NCBI GenBank assembly: GCA_964017155.1
Contig: OZ024861.1
Coordinates: forward strand, 31,774,377-31,838,376
DNA length: 64,000 bases
From: Oasisia sp. SBJ-2009
Taxonomy: Eukaryota > Annelida > Polychaeta > Sabellida > Siboglinidae
Direction of reading: 5' to 3'
The first letter of the stretch is position 1; each line of letters opens with the position of its first letter. Below, in pieces: positions 22,014 through 36,858 of the stretch. The notes below the pieces were generated by a model. The model searched no databases and was not told the DNA's origin. It saw only the letters and a program-made list of their open reading frames with translations. The translations under genes were made by a program, and so were the position numbers.

Positions 22014-22309
22014 ATGCTTTACGTTAAACACGCCATACAGCATACTTTTGTTTATGTGAAGTGCATCAATAATATTGCTCATTGTAAATTATTGTGACAG
22101 TCTGATGCGCCTGGTTTAATTACTTGGGTTACAAGCAGGGACTTCCCAGCAAACAAAATGACGTTGTAATGACGTAGCCGCGACGTCACGTTTTGGTCAT
22201 GATGACGTTGCGAAGTGACGTCACTATGACGTCATTCTGTAGACACCAAATGACGGTGCGGCGACGTTGCGAAATGACGTTATGAAATGACCTTTCCACG
22301 ACCAAAACG

Positions 22310-22700
22310 CAACCTATTGGCGACCTTCCAGCAACTGTTACGCAACCTATACATGACCTTCCCACGACCTATTTATGACCTTCCCACAACCTTGTTGGAC
22401 CCTTCCAGCAACCATTATACAACCTATAGGTGACCTTCCCACAACCTATTTATGACCTTCCCACAACCTTTTTGGACCCTTCCAGCAACCATTATACAAC
22501 CTATAGATGACCTTCCCACAACCTATTTATGACCTTCCCACAACCTTGTTGGACCCTTCCAGCAACCATTATACAACCTATAGGTGACCTTCCCACAACC
22601 TTTTTGGACCCTTCCAGCAACCATTACGCAACCCATAGGTGACCTTCCCACAACCGTTTTGGAACCTTCCAGCAACCATTACATAACCTTCTATGCATCT
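22310..22700 (+). repeat. Tandem array of CCTTCCCACAACC / CCTTCCAGCAACC units
   Basis: Blocks of about 75-105 bp (GACCTTCCCACAACCTATTT, then TTGGACCCTTCCAGCAACC, then ATTATACAACCTATAG) repeat about four to five times with minor variation. Confidence 0.85.
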
Positions 22701-23005
22701 TCCAACAACTTTTGCACAACCACCCAGCTTCTATTCCCGACATCTATAACATAAAACATTCATTGCCTTTCTTAAATAATTTTATTTTACTGAAATTATA
22801 CATAAATCGATTGGTGTCTTCTTCGTTTCCTCTGGGCAAGTCTCTGATTCACTGATCTCCATCTGCTTCGTCTGACGACATTGATAATCGTGACGCTGCT
22901 GGCACTGCCCTTACTGAAGCACAATTCTGCAAATAAGACACTACGATTAGTTTATTACACTAACAAGTAATTACCATTTAAAACGAGTGGGTAGGCCGTA
23001 AATCA

Positions 23006-23011
23006 CACACA

Positions 23012-23055
<44 letters not shown>

Positions 23056-23150
23056 CACACACACACCATGTAGACACATACAAATCTCATAAATACACAG
23101 GCACGCGTGCGCGCGCGCACGCACGCACACACACCAAATACACACCACAT
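23006..23150. repeat. (CACG)n/(CA)n microsatellite cluster
   Basis: CACG units, then CA, then a second ACGCGCGC/CACA patch. Confidence 0.9.
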
Positions 23151-24377
23151 AAACACAAATATAAGCACATAAACACACATGCATATAACAGATTCACACA
23201 CACAGACCATTCCATAGATTCATTGCATGAAGCTGTTGGAACAATACTTCCTAAGAGCACTCGATCTTTTCTCTGAGACGTGGTTGCTGTAGTCTTCACC
23301 GAGCTATTCCTCATCCAGATCCTGTTGCAATCCTCGGTGTCATTTCTGCAATTATAATTCAGGATGACAATGACTTTTACAATGAATTATAAAATTATAG
23401 AATAGTGTTAATTTTGAATTTACCCTGTAAAACAATCAATCACATAATCATGTTTATTATAATTAAGATAAATTGTGTTTACCCCAATAAATGCTGCAGG
23501 GCCTACAACTAAACTGGATATTATTAGAAACAACTGGAATATAGGAAAGGTATGTAACTGTAATGTAATAAATTATTCAAACAGTATGTATAATTTAAAA
23601 ATACAATGATCATGATACGTCAAGTACAAAACAAATTAGGCAGAAGATGGTCTTTGTGATTTAGTACTCAGTGTTACATAAACCTTACTTCTGACTATAT
23701 AGTCTTAATAAAAATTAAGTCAGAGTAATAAATTGCAATTACCTGTAGAAGTTGCACACTGTTAAATCAATGATCTTTTAATCCACACACCAAAGTCAGG
23801 AGCTGTCTTCCCTATCTAAGACACAGCTTGATATGAGGTCTGAAAATTCAAGTACTTGTATAACTACAGACCAGCAGCTGCCATGCAGAAGCCTGAAACA
23901 ATATACACTGTATACTGCCCAATTTGTTAGGGGTAATTACCCCACAAATTGCTCAACTCCAGGGGTCCTCCTGGGACAACCCACTTAGACAGAGCCACAG
24001 CACTCATTTGATGTCAGCAGGGGAGAGTTTAAGCACATCAAACAAGCCTGTGCAATCAACCATGTTGAAACAAGGCACAGGGTGGGGGAAAACAAATAAG
24101 GAAGTAACTCTAACCAACTTAGGCAGTGCCACCAAAGTGTCAGAGGGGAAAGTCATGCAGTAATAATTTGCATTAGTCACTTGGTAACATATCTGGATTT
24201 TGGTTCTATTAGAAGTTTACTATTATTTAAACTTATACTCCAGATTTCAAGTTACATATTTCGAAATATTGAGCACAATATTGGTGATCAGCAGTTATAA
24301 TTAATAATTTATAATAGAGTTTACAACTTAATCAGTATCTGCATCGACACTTGTAAAAATTATACAGTATATATATG

Positions 24378-24462
<85 letters not shown>

Positions 24463-24465
24463 GTG
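24378..24465. repeat. (AT)n microsatellite
   Basis: AT dinucleotides with a few GTAT interruptions. Confidence 0.9.
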
Positions 24466-25159
24466 TGTATGTGAATATATGTATGTTTATATTACACATT
24501 TTTTATATATATCACATGTGTCAGTGTAGATACTAATTAATTAATATATCCATACATAATTATTAGAACTTTTATATATACCCATATGTAATGTAAGTGG
24601 ATGTAAGCACCGTATCTTCTCTGTTTATTGTTTGCCATGTTTCGACATCTGTCAGATATACAATATGTAAAATTAGAAAAATACTCTATTTCATTTCCTA
24701 AAAAATACCTTATCCCTGTGAGACAGTGACAGTGTACATAATAATTGCAACCACATGTAAGAGAATGTACAATTACTCTTTAAAAAGAGAGGGATATTTC
24801 TTTGAGCAGATACATGTGTGAGGTTATTAATAATTAACTGTAAATGTGTACTTGATTCCTTTTCGGTAAATTTGGCACAACGTTGGTTTAGGGTGGTTGA
24901 CCAACTTTGGTCTGTATAGTTATAAATGGATAACAAAATTAATGTCCATTCCTCAAAACTATATTACATATGTGACACAATGATAGTGTATGAATAATAG
25001 GCATTATTTGCCAGTGTATATATGTTAAAGAGCAATATTTTACTTTGATTGACCTGATAAATGCATCCGGTTAATCTAATTGACATATTTCATAGTAATT
25101 GTACTTTAATTAACTATATACGTTAATTGCATCATGCTTTATATGAATTTTTTTGGGGA

Positions 25160-26196
<1,037 letters not shown>

Positions 26197-26200
<4 letters not shown>

Positions 26201-27495
26201 CGGTAAAACGTCCGACAATGACTGCGCGAGCTCTTCCTTGTACGGAACCATTATAAGCATGTATACGGAGTCGGCTTCGATGTTACCAATTCATATTCTA
26301 TACTAGTATGTATTGTATACAGTTCCTTTTACAAATATAAATTTTATTTTATATGTATTACAATATTTTATGATTTCATTTTGCCAAAATATATACACCA
26401 TTTGGATTAATTATAGCAGACTGCAAAACTACATTACCTAGCTGAGATGACGTTGATACAACGTCTGTCAACGTCACGGGTGGACGTCATTTTGCGACCA
26501 TTAAGGTACGTCAAGATGACGTCACGTCATAACGCTGCCTGAGCGTCATCACCCAACGTTGCGACATGACGTTGTCGCAACCGTTGTGCAACGTCACTGG
26601 TGACATTACCAAATCGTGACCAACGTGACCAAAATATATACATCATTTGGATTAATTATCAGAATGCAAAACTATATTACCGAGCTGAGATGACGTTGAT
26701 ACAACGTCGGTCAACGTCACGGGTGGACGTCATTTTGCGACTGTTAAGGTACGTCAAGATGACGTCACGTCATAACGTTGCCTGAGCGTCATCACCCAAC
26801 GTTGCGACGTGACGTTGTCACAATCGTTGTGCAACGTCATTATCCTTTACATAAATATTATAGCCTACATACCTATACAATGGACAGGAATTTGTGTTGA
26901 TGATAACACTTCCGACAATGGACCGCTGCTCTCTTCCGTACGCGTGTGAAACCCTTAGTTGAGTACACGTAGTCGTCATAAATATACTACCGCTTCGTAT
27001 ATTCTAGACCAGTATGCATCTATGCAGTTGTTTTTACAAATGTAAATATAATTTTATATGTATTACAATATTTGATGATTTAATATTGCCAAAATATACA
27101 CACCATTTGGATGAATAATCAGAATGCAAAACTACATTACCGAGCTGAGATGACGCTGATACAACGTCTGTCAACGTCACGGGTGGACGTCATTTTGCGA
27201 CCATTACGGTACGTCAAGATGACGCCACGCCATAACGTTGCCTGGGCGTCATCACCCAACGTTGCGACGTGACGTTGTCACAACCGTTGTGCAACGTCAC
27301 TGGTGACATTACCAAACCATGACCATTTTGCGACCATTAAGGTACGTCAAGATGACGTCAGGTCATGACGTTGCCTGAGCGTCACCACCCAACGTTACGA
27401 AGTGACGTTGTCACAACCGTTATGCAACGTCATTGGTGACATTACCAAATCGTGACCAAAAGGCAACGTTGCGTGGACGTCATGTGTTTGCTGGG
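26197..27495 (+). repeat. Duplicated block rich in AACGTT and TGACGTCA
   Basis: A segment starting GGAATTTGTGTTGGCGGTAA (about 26199) recurs as GGAATTTGTGTTGATGATAA (about 26887). Within each, a roughly 250 bp block (GAGCTGAGATGACGTTGATA to GTGCAACGTCA) is present at about 26438, 26685 and 27143, with a partial copy at about 27325-27480. Confidence 0.8.
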
Positions 27496-28118
27496 TTAGT
27501 ATACACACGTGAATGACTGCGTAGACGTAAACCCACACCCACGCGTACAGAACCTATGGCTATACGGGGATAATACGCTACGACTAATAAATTCTGCGTG
27601 GTCGTGGAATTAATTACGTATAAACTAAAAGATTTTCTATGGAACGATGCGTACTATTATTATAATAACTAGTATAATAGTTCAGTGCTGAGAAAGTCCT
27701 GATTATAACTCATGGAGGTGTTCACAGAAACAATCCGGAGCTATAGAAAGCCCCTCATTCTAAAAGCCCGTCACGTGGAATTTGTCAAGACCACCGTCAC
27801 CGATCAAAGCAGTTGTGTTTGGTTAATTGTGTGTTGCCATGGTGAACTTAAGCAGCAGTTTATCCAATTAAAATGCTGTGATCATTTACTCCGTGTGGGA
27901 ATCATGAAAAACCACAAATGGCTTTGTGTTCCAAACGTCAAATAATGCAGAAGTGAACAGAAGTATATTCTGCGTTTCTTAGTCTTAGCATATGTTTTTG
28001 GAAATGTTATATCACATGTAGAATTTGAAACATATCTCAAGTAAATTTTAAATATATTTTTAATTGACACAATTGTAATTTCAAAAGTATGCATTATAAT
28101 ACAATATTATAATAATGT

Positions 28119-28183
<65 letters not shown>

Positions 28184-28450
28184 CATATATAATATGACAT
28201 GTATAAACACCTATGCATGTATTATATATATATTTATGTGCCTACAACATATATATTATATATATATATATACATACATACATCAATATATCATACTAAT
28301 TATATATACATGTACATATATATACAATATATATTATATAACATATATATATATTCACATATATAATTATATATATATATATAGCATTTCATATAATATA
28401 CAGTGCTATGTGGCATTCATATGTATTGCTTTCATATATATTTATGTGTA

Positions 28451-28492
<42 letters not shown>
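28119..28492. repeat. (AT)n-rich microsatellite cluster
   Basis: Three AT dinucleotide runs joined by ATAC/ATGT-rich DNA. Confidence 0.9.
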
Positions 28493-28493
<1 letters not shown>

Positions 28494-31400
28494 GATATAT
28501 AATGTACTGTTAAGTTATTGAGTCAAAGTAACCATGCCTCATATATTATAATAAATATGTATATATATATATAATATACATGGTATACACATGTGTATGT
28601 ATATATAATACATGGTATACACATCATGATTATATAATTTGTCATTTAGTTATGTATGCGTGGATGTCTCCGACAAGCAGACATAATATAGTATTTAAAA
28701 AAAGTTGGAAAACAGTTCCTAACGTGTAACGTACTGACGCCGCGCAACGGTGACATAAATTTGACACAGAAAAAAAGAACAGTATCTATAGCGACTCGAA
28801 CGCGGGGAAGAAACGGTGACGCATCTTGTCATGATCGTGCATTAATATCAACGAATAAGAGTCCGAGAAATATTTGCTGCAGCACTACCATTCATTGTAA
28901 ATTAGGTTGTCTGTGTGTACTCGCTGCTTTGACTCCCCAAATTGATTTATCATAAACAATATCATATTCCACCTACACCAATTACAACTTAGCGACGACA
29001 CATGTTAATGCTTTATACGGACTGCTAATGTATTCAACGCAACTCTTACTGTGAACAGCAAAGGTAGGTTGTGTAGAACCAACTGCGAATGTCGCAGAAA
29101 TGACACTGACAGTCACAGTGACACTGAGCAATTCCAAAGATTTGTCGTTATATCGATCTTGCCTGTCAGCTAGCGATCGACATATTACATCATTTATTCC
29201 GAATTAGCAGCTGCTAACGAACGGATTTGAAACCAAAAGTGCATAAGTGTGTGGTGTATAAAATAATTGAAAATTATTATGATTTCACGTTTTCCGAGGC
29301 GCTGCCTGTCACTGTCAGTGTCATTTAGGTAACTGTCACTGACACTGTCAGTGTCACTGTAACTGTCAATCGATCCTGTTCTGTGATTGTGCTGTGGCTA
29401 GTAAACTGGCTGTGTTGCCCACGGCTATGATGTAGTGTAAATGTCCATTCGACCATTGGCTGTGTATGTCAGTAACTATCGTGACAAGTTTACCATATTC
29501 AACTGAACTGATATCCACACTCTCAAAGCACACCACCAGACATTCTAAGTCACTATCTAAGACTAAGTACCATCACTAGTCTAAGTAGAGGCCATGAATT
29601 TCAGCTAATCATTAAACAACATTTTAGTATACATGACTTGGCAGTCACTTGCCTATGCTATGATCTTTACTCATTGACTTTGATAAGTTATTGTTACTGT
29701 GTAACTGTCCATTCCAACATTCCGTGCTTCTAAATTTCATGAGATCAATCACTATTTCCTTAATTTGTATGACTTACAAGGATAGAGTGTGACTTCGAGG
29801 AAGTTATATTATATGTATGATTTTCATTGATCATAAATGCTAGAACGGTAAATATTGTTAGCCACTTTTTGCTGGATGGTGTGTTTGAAAGGGTGCCCTA
29901 CCTGTTTGAAACTAAGTATTTTAATAAATAATCTTACTACTAATTGTAAATAAATTGTTAGATCAGTTAGTTTTAGTAAAATGCTTTCTAATTTGTGTAA
30001 ATCAATTACCGTCCCCGCATAAACACAAAAGTTCTACCAGTGTTTGGGCAGTAATAATCATTTCGGTTTCTCGTTCTTCACATTTCATGCATACGTTCAG
30101 TCATGCAGGCTGCACGATTTTTCGGTTCACTGCCATAAGTTGAAAGCTTAAATTTGTCATATTGTCACAGTGTTGCATTTTCAAAATGGCTCTAATTGCT
30201 GTAGATGTCATTAGAAACAGTTTAGTTTTTCTAAAGAATCAACTAGAAATATTGCTGGCTGAGATATTGTGACTGATTGTCAGTTCCACTGTACATACAT
30301 GTACATACACTTGTTAAATCTTGTTAAATACATACTGATACACATATACAGCATTACATATACCAAACACACTTTTAAATCATCATGAAATTCCATACTT
30401 TAAGTGTTATTTTACCATATTTATGTTGTCGTTGTACAACAGGTAACATGGAGTGACAAGATCTGTCCAAAAAACATCACAGAATACAGATACAATTGTT
30501 TCATTGGAATCTAGATGATCATGCTGATTTATTGACAGCTAGGGCAATTTTGTTTACATTAGTGGGTGATAATGAGGTGCCTTGTTGACAAGTACTTGGA
30601 TGGCCATTCATGTTTATCTGTCTAGAGTAGTCAGCAGAGCACATTTAGATAGACATTAAGACCTATTAACATCAGATCTCCTAATAAAGGTTAATTCGTT
30701 GTTTTCTTCAGATAATGCTGACATTGATGATAATTACATTTTGGCTAGGAGGCTAAATATTATGAACATCTATACCCTATATCACAAACAAATAATAACA
30801 ATTTAAATGTAAACAAATAATATTAAGATAGCACAACTGTAGAAATACAAATTATATTAAATGTTAAATAAATAAATTAGTTATAAAATTATATCAACAT
30901 CAATAAGTTAAACATGTTAATCAATGTCAACAAATAATTACATATTTATACACCCAGTGATCAATAAGTTAAAAACAAGTTATACATAATAATAATAATA
31001 ATAATAATAAAATGAACTTATTAAACATTTATTCAGATAGATGGAAAACCAGTATATTGTGCTACAGGGATGCTTCAATCTTTTCAGTAAGAAGCATAAT
31101 TTCAAACAGGTGGGTGTTTAAGGCTGACTTGACAAATTCAGAAGATTATTTATAGTGTAATACTAGAGGCAGAACATTCCCCATCTCAACAGCTGCCTGG
31201 CCATCAGTTACCCTGCATCCACTATCCAGCATCTTTTGGTGATTCACAGGTTCTCATCTTTCATCTGATGGCCTGACACCTAAAGCTAAATGTTGTCAGT
31301 GTCCTGCTTCACAGAAATCAGTGTGATTTTCCCAGGCATGTTATCTAGATATCATATGGATACACAATATTGGTGATTATAATGATGTGAATAAAATAAA

Positions 31401-32336
31401 CTAATGTTTCTGATGCTAGACAGGGTTGCAACATTACATAGTTTGTTGGTAAACTAGATATTAAAAAAAATAAGACATACTATTATATATACTAGATTAT
31501 TCATAACACACACACATGATTTTTTTTATAATTAAATTAAATTAAAATAAAACATAATTAATATATATTATTTCACAAAATATAATAATAAATAATAAAT
31601 TAGTTATAAAAGTTATACAATACATGATCATAAGAGTGTCTTACAGAGTTACAGTTCCTGAGTTGAGAGTAAGCCAGTTTCAATAAATGCGTTTTTCAGA
31701 CAGTCTTGAATCTAGTTAGTGTCTTTTTTGTTCACTCAGTGTTAAATGAATGCCCAATCATAGGAAGTCATTGATACATTATGATGATGTATTAACAAGT
31801 GATTTTTGAATACCTGGTAGTAGCAATATGGTTGAATGCATCTAAGAAACAAGTGAACACTAAAATCACCAATATGTAGCAATAACATATCAGATAGGAA
31901 ACTTGACTGAATTATGAACTACCTGGGGCAAGCATGATTTAGCCATTGCCGTCACGTGGCATAAATTGTTTTATTTTTCTACCTATACTGTAGACCCATG
32001 TAGGCCCTTGTACATGTGCTTGATTATGAAGCCAATGGTCTATTTGTTTTAGTACCCAGGTAATTCACTTTTCCCACAGTGGTTGCCACATCCTGCACCA
32101 TTTGAATGACTCACAGCAAACACGAAAATGTGACCTAAAATGTAGACATAGAACATAATAAATCTTATAATATTTATTACAACAAAGAAAACCTGAGAAA
32201 AATAGACGTGGTGAAGGTGTCTTGATGGGTTGGCGTGAACTCATATGTTTTAACCAAAGGAATAATCCGTTGTCTACAAATGTAAGCTGGATGTGGTTGA
32301 TTTCAAATCTCACCACACAGACCACAGGTGTTTTAT

Positions 32337-32580
32337 TGCATCCTGAATGGCTGTATTTTCAAAAGATGTTGGTTTCTTAGGCAGTTGTCCATAGTTTGCT
32401 GTGATTCCAAATGTCATGTTGCATCCTGAATGGCTGTTTTTTGAATGAAAAGATGTTGGTTTCTTAGGCAGTTGTCTATAGTTTGATGTGATTCCAAATG
32501 TCCTGTTGCATCATGTATGGCTGTTTTTTTTTCAAAAGATTTTGGTTTCTTAGGCAGTTGTCCGTAGTTTGCTGTGACCC
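32337..32580 (+). repeat. Three tandem copies of an 83-87 bp unit
   Basis: TGCATCCTGAATGGCTGT, then AAAAGATGTTGGTTTCTTAG, then GCAGTTGTCCATAGTTTGC occurs three times, starting at about 32337, 32420 and 32507. Confidence 0.85.
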
Positions 32581-33224
32581 CATCAGTTTAGTCACATCTT
32601 AGGGATCCGCAGAGTCGCAGACACATTTTTTGTCCATCCATTGCCAACAATGCCCTGTCCACTGTGAGGAGCCACTGTTGTACAGGTCATTGTAAGAGGC
32701 AGGTCCAAGTGAGATCATAACTACTATATTGAAAAGTAGGGAATCACATAAGCTCCTACAAAGAGCTACAGATTAAGAGTGAAATGGTGATTCTTAGACT
32801 TGTGCATTCCCGGAAAATTCAAAGTCCACTTACATTGTTTTATTATTAAAAATAAACACTAACATTGTTGTAAATGTAGAGTCGTAGACTTCAGAATGTA
32901 ATCATGCTCAAGAAGAGAGTGAACGTGGATTCAGAGTTCCATAATTGCTTCCATTTAATTATCTAAGTAGTCACCGAATCTGTGATATTATTTGCTAATC
33001 CAGTAGGTCATTTGTGGCATTGATTGAAAACTGGTGGAGTAGTGCCTGTAACATGTAATAAATATTTACAGATCACTTAGTCAATGAAACATGATTTTCC
33101 ACTTTATTTCTTAGCATATGGAACTGCATCTATAGATGAGATTTGGTGTTTGGTAGATGGTGATAAACTCGGATAAACTCAGTGCAGTTGTTGACACTCA
33201 AACAATAACAGTAGTAACACCAGG

Positions 33225-34415
33225 TAGGGATGGGACGATACATATTTTTAATTTTCGGTTCGATTTTCGATATTTGACCCACGGTTCGATATATTCACGA
33301 TACTTTCCACAACCACGCCATCTAACACAAAAAATGTTTAATGAACAATTTTAAGTGCAGTACAGTGGAACCCCTCATTTAAAACGCCCCCCCCCAATCA
33401 GAGTGGGGCGATCTTAAAAGAGGGGTGGTCTCTTGTGAGGGGTTTGCAACATTCAATACTAGGGGGCGCTTACAACGACTAACATCAACACTAGGGGGCG
33501 CTTACAACCACTAATTAGTAAAATACCCAAAATAAAAAGTATAAAATAATAAATTAGACAACATATTAACAACAACAAAAGTATTTATTCTGTTTATTTT
33601 ATGTGTGACACATTTCAGTATAAGTTTACTTTTGAATCATTAAAAAAAAATCTGAACAAAGAGTATCCTCATTTTGAATCGATTTTTAATAATATTTGAT
33701 AATACTATTCTCAGTTAATTTATTTCAAATTCGGTTTGAGGGGCTAAAAAGTGCTGCCACCCCACGGCGTCTGGGTAATCGCACCGCGGTCGCCATTTTG
33801 TTATTCTTTCCAGCGCCGCAAAACGATCTTTTACTTTCTGATCTAATCATGAAAACGACCTCCTACAGCCGCGAAACTTCCTCTCTAATAACTCATATTA
33901 CATATACATACGCTAGGTCATAAAATTAAATCATTTAAATTGTTGTGACGAATAAAATTTACAAATCAAAATCTTGCTAAACTAAAGTCGACATCGCCGG
34001 CGAATGAGTATTACGGGGGAATTTACGCGAAGCCGAAGGCCGTAGATTAGCATGGCGTTACATCGATATTTTATCGCGGTGTCGCTAAATCTGGATTCCG
34101 GTTTTATCATAAACTAACCTAAAACTTAGCCTAAGTTTCTAAACTTTAATCATACACAAGTTTCTGAACTTTAATCATACACAATATGGATATTACAGTA
34201 ATCACAGAGTTACGCGTAACCATCGACGGTGCCACGGTGGTCATGTCCGCCATGATGTCTTGTCTTCACGTGTACGGAAACACCGATTAGCCGATGACGA
34301 TGTGCCATTTATTAAAATCGAAAAAAACCGCGGTCCGCAAACTGACGACGGTGCACCGAACCGTGAGCCTTAAAACCGTGAATACCGTGAACCGCGATTA
34401 ATCGTCCCATCCCTA
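33225..34415. mobile_element. Non-autonomous hAT-type transposon
   Basis: Perfect 15 bp TIRs TAGGGATGGGACGAT / ATCGTCCCATCCCTA are flanked by an exact 8 bp duplication ACACCAGG (33217-33224 and 34416-34423). The 8 bp duplication and the 5'-TAGGG end are hallmarks of hAT elements. At 1191 bp it has no transposase frame, so it depends on a partner. Inside, near 33361, is CAGTGGAACCCCTCATTTAA, which looks like the start of another element, and a tandem ACTAGGGGGCGCTTACAAC pair. Confidence 0.88.
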
Positions 34416-34869
34416 ACACCAGGCATATTCCACTGTAGTGTACGGATGCCAAAATATTAGAAATGTTTGAAGTCTTTATGAGAGAAAAAACCTTCATATT
34501 AGCAAACATTTGCCATTTTCATTAATACCATTAGACATCATTAACTATGTATTGTATTAATCTATATTGTATTAATCGGTATGATAAATTTAACATCCCA
34601 AGACCAGATACATTTGATGCTGGACAGAACCATATCTGGAACCTGGTATGTGTCAGACTACATGGCTTCTTTTTATACATTTTATAAATGCTGTTTTTCA
34701 GGAGTAGAACTTCAGCATATATTTTACACGACAGCAGGAAATAGGGAAATCAAAACGTTGACTAGTTCGCCAAACAGTTCACGCTCCTGCAGATATAAAA
34801 AACATAGATTCAAGTTGCAATAGTTTTTTTTTAAACACAAAAACACAGTGTCGTCCAGGCCTGGTGTTG

Positions 34870-34966
34870 ACACTGCCATTCAGTCAGTGTCACTCAGCGT
34901 CCCATGCACTACTGTCACAGTCAGTGTCACTGTGTCACTGATGTCAGTGTCACCCCGACCTGGGCC
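34870..34966. repeat. Cluster of CAGTGTCACT motifs
   Basis: GTCAGTGTCACT and its complement recur at 8-20 bp spacing, as in the two clusters near 29.1 and 29.3 kb. Confidence 0.5.
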
Positions 34967-35026
34967 TTGGACACCAATTTTGCCCAGAAACCAGTGCCTG
35001 TCTACCAGATAAAAGACTGCCTACAG

Positions 35027-35352
35027 TTAGAGCGTAATGGCTCAGGGGTAAAGCTTCAGACTCTCGACTAAGAGAACCCAGGTTCGAAATTCGAATCCTG
35101 TGCTGTGGCATTAAAACCTTGGGCAAGTTTTTTCACTCTACATTGCTCCAGTTCACTCAGCTGTATAAATGAGTACCTGGCAATAGACAGTGGTGGATAT
35201 GTGTAGGAACAGCCTTCGTGCATCAATTGTAGCATATATGGCTGGATGCTTCCAAGAGAAGGTTGATTGAACAGGTCTGCCAGGGAAGTAAAGTGTAATT
35301 TTAAGCGCTTTGAGCAGTCCTGAGGACCGGATACTGCGCTGTATAAGAACTT
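35027..35352 (+). mobile_element. Full-length tRNA-derived SINE
   Basis: A box TGGCTCAGGGGTAAAGC and B box GGTTCGAAATTCGAATCC lie about 35 bp apart. They are followed by a body with ATGAGTACCTGGCAATAGAC and the 3' end GGATACTGCGCTGTATAAGA. It is the best preserved of four copies in the window. Confidence 0.8.
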
Positions 35353-35940
35353 ACCTTTTTATATACATTTACAGAAATCATTAGATTACAGCATTACTGA
35401 AACAGCTGTATTACAGAAATACACACATAAAGACTACATAAAAGAAGGATATACATCAAATAACTGCTCAACTTATAAACAAATTATGTCCTGACAAATT
35501 CATACCTAGTGGACATGTGTAAAAAGTTTTTGTTTTGTTTTGTTTTTGTTTGAATTATTTATCAGTAAATGAAGATTGTTGAGGGGCAAACCCAGTCACT
35601 CGGGAAATAAAATGTCATCAGTCACTTGCAACGATTTGTCATGACTTAGAATCAGTAATTCATGTCTGTGAATGGATTAGGGTTATAGGGTCACCAGCTC
35701 ACCATGGCTACTGTTGCGAAAGATTTGACTACTGTATGGTGGACGACACACTGTTTTTTTCCAGACAGCCAGATCAGTTTGTAGGCCAGATTTACTACTT
35801 GCCCATAATCTTTTGCTCACTTTTGGCAAAGTCATCTGACAAATTATTAAACTATTTTCACTAGGTCTGGAATAATAAGTAATTTATCTTCCAGAGATTT
35901 TACTTCAAAATGTGTATCAAATCTAGTTTCTTTATTTCAG

Positions 35941-36010
35941 CATTGATGAGAGTGGCTCGATATACACCACAGTTTACCACCAGGGGGTGCTAGGGGTAAC
36001 ATCATTGTCG
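35941..36010 (+). CDS. Unrecognised exon candidate
   Basis: A strong acceptor (TTTCTTTATTTCAG) and donor (TCG|GTAAGT) bound 70 nt. The only frame that stays open reads IDESGSIYTTVYHQGVLGVT then SLS (23 codons after one split-codon base). The composition is protein-like, but I do not recognise the family. Its exit phase (0) does not fit the entry phase of the exon at 38080, so at least one more exon would be needed between them if they belong together. Confidence 0.45.
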
Positions 36011-36778
36011 GTAAGTGGCGTTCTTTTTGTTTTGTCAGCACTGAGACAAATATAAAATGTCTCTATTGTAATATATTAATAACACGTGTTTTGATTTTTT
36101 GAATAATTTTTTGAAGTTGTCATTAAGGATTAGCTAACAGTCCCCTTGGTTTCATGCTGACAGTGCGGCCTGCACTGTTAGAACATATTTTGCCTGTGCG
36201 GGTATAACCTACTGATCAGGCAGAGATGTAGGACATTTTAGTTATTTTTTCCCACAACCTTTGTGTGTCAATAATGAAAAGTCATGTTTTATCATCATTA
36301 CCTGTAAATATACACTCAGTCAACAGTGAACAATGTAATTAAGATAGTGTTTCTAAACTGACTTAAGGAGTAGTTAGTATTAGGAGTCGATAAAGAAATA
36401 TAGATCTGTGTATTATCTCCATAAAGGTGGTGACTTCAATTATGTATGCCTAAGCTTAGTGGTGTAGAAAGTTAACCCAACTTTGGTGGGAAGTAGAATC
36501 ATCGTTGAACATGTTTGTTGGTAGAGACAAATATAACCTCTATGGTAAGGTGCCATTACAAATAGCGTTGACTAATTACTATATCTTATATTTTAATGTT
36601 ACATGTTTACAATTTAAAAACAACTTTTTGTTGTAGTTTTCAAATTGCAAACACTTGTTTCATATGTATTGATTAGCACAATTTGGTGGATTACATTCAA
36701 TATTATTATTAAACATAATTTTTGGGACTGAAGAATGCATTCAATATATTTGTTATGGTTACCTATATATATGTATAA

Positions 36779-36784
<6 letters not shown>

Positions 36785-36857
<73 letters not shown>

Positions 36858-36858
36858 T
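36785..36858. repeat. (AT)n microsatellite
   Basis: Uninterrupted AT/TA dinucleotides. Confidence 0.93.

Larger units (their letters stand above)
19886..22142. other. PIH1D1 3' flank
   Basis: Probable 3' UTR, then non-coding DNA with a CT array (about 20860-20946), a CA array (about 21437-21502) and a duplicated block of about 200 bp. Confidence 0.6.
27496..33216. other. Non-coding interval, 27.5-33.2 kb
   Basis: No exon could be supported. It contains AT arrays (28119-28178, 28255-28400, 28455-28492), clusters of GTCACTGACAGTGTCAC-type motifs (29101-29128, 29307-29368) and three tandem copies of an 83-87 bp unit (32337-32580). A CpG-containing stretch with a donor-like AAAG|GTAGGT near 29062 could be a non-coding first exon, but nothing confirms it. 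Confidence 0.55.

Noticed and set aside
22310..22700. CRISPR-like regular repeat
   Set aside because: Units are contiguous and variable without unique spacers, in a eukaryotic repeat region.
27712..27945. 78-codon frame beginning MEVFTETIRSYRKPLILKAR
   Set aside because: Possible first exon, but no donor in frame fits, no family resemblance, and it sits just outside a repeat block.
35082..35100. GGTTCGAAATTCGAATCC as a tRNA gene
   Set aside because: The B box belongs to a SINE; the rest does not fold into a tRNA cloverleaf with a normal anticodon arm by inspection.
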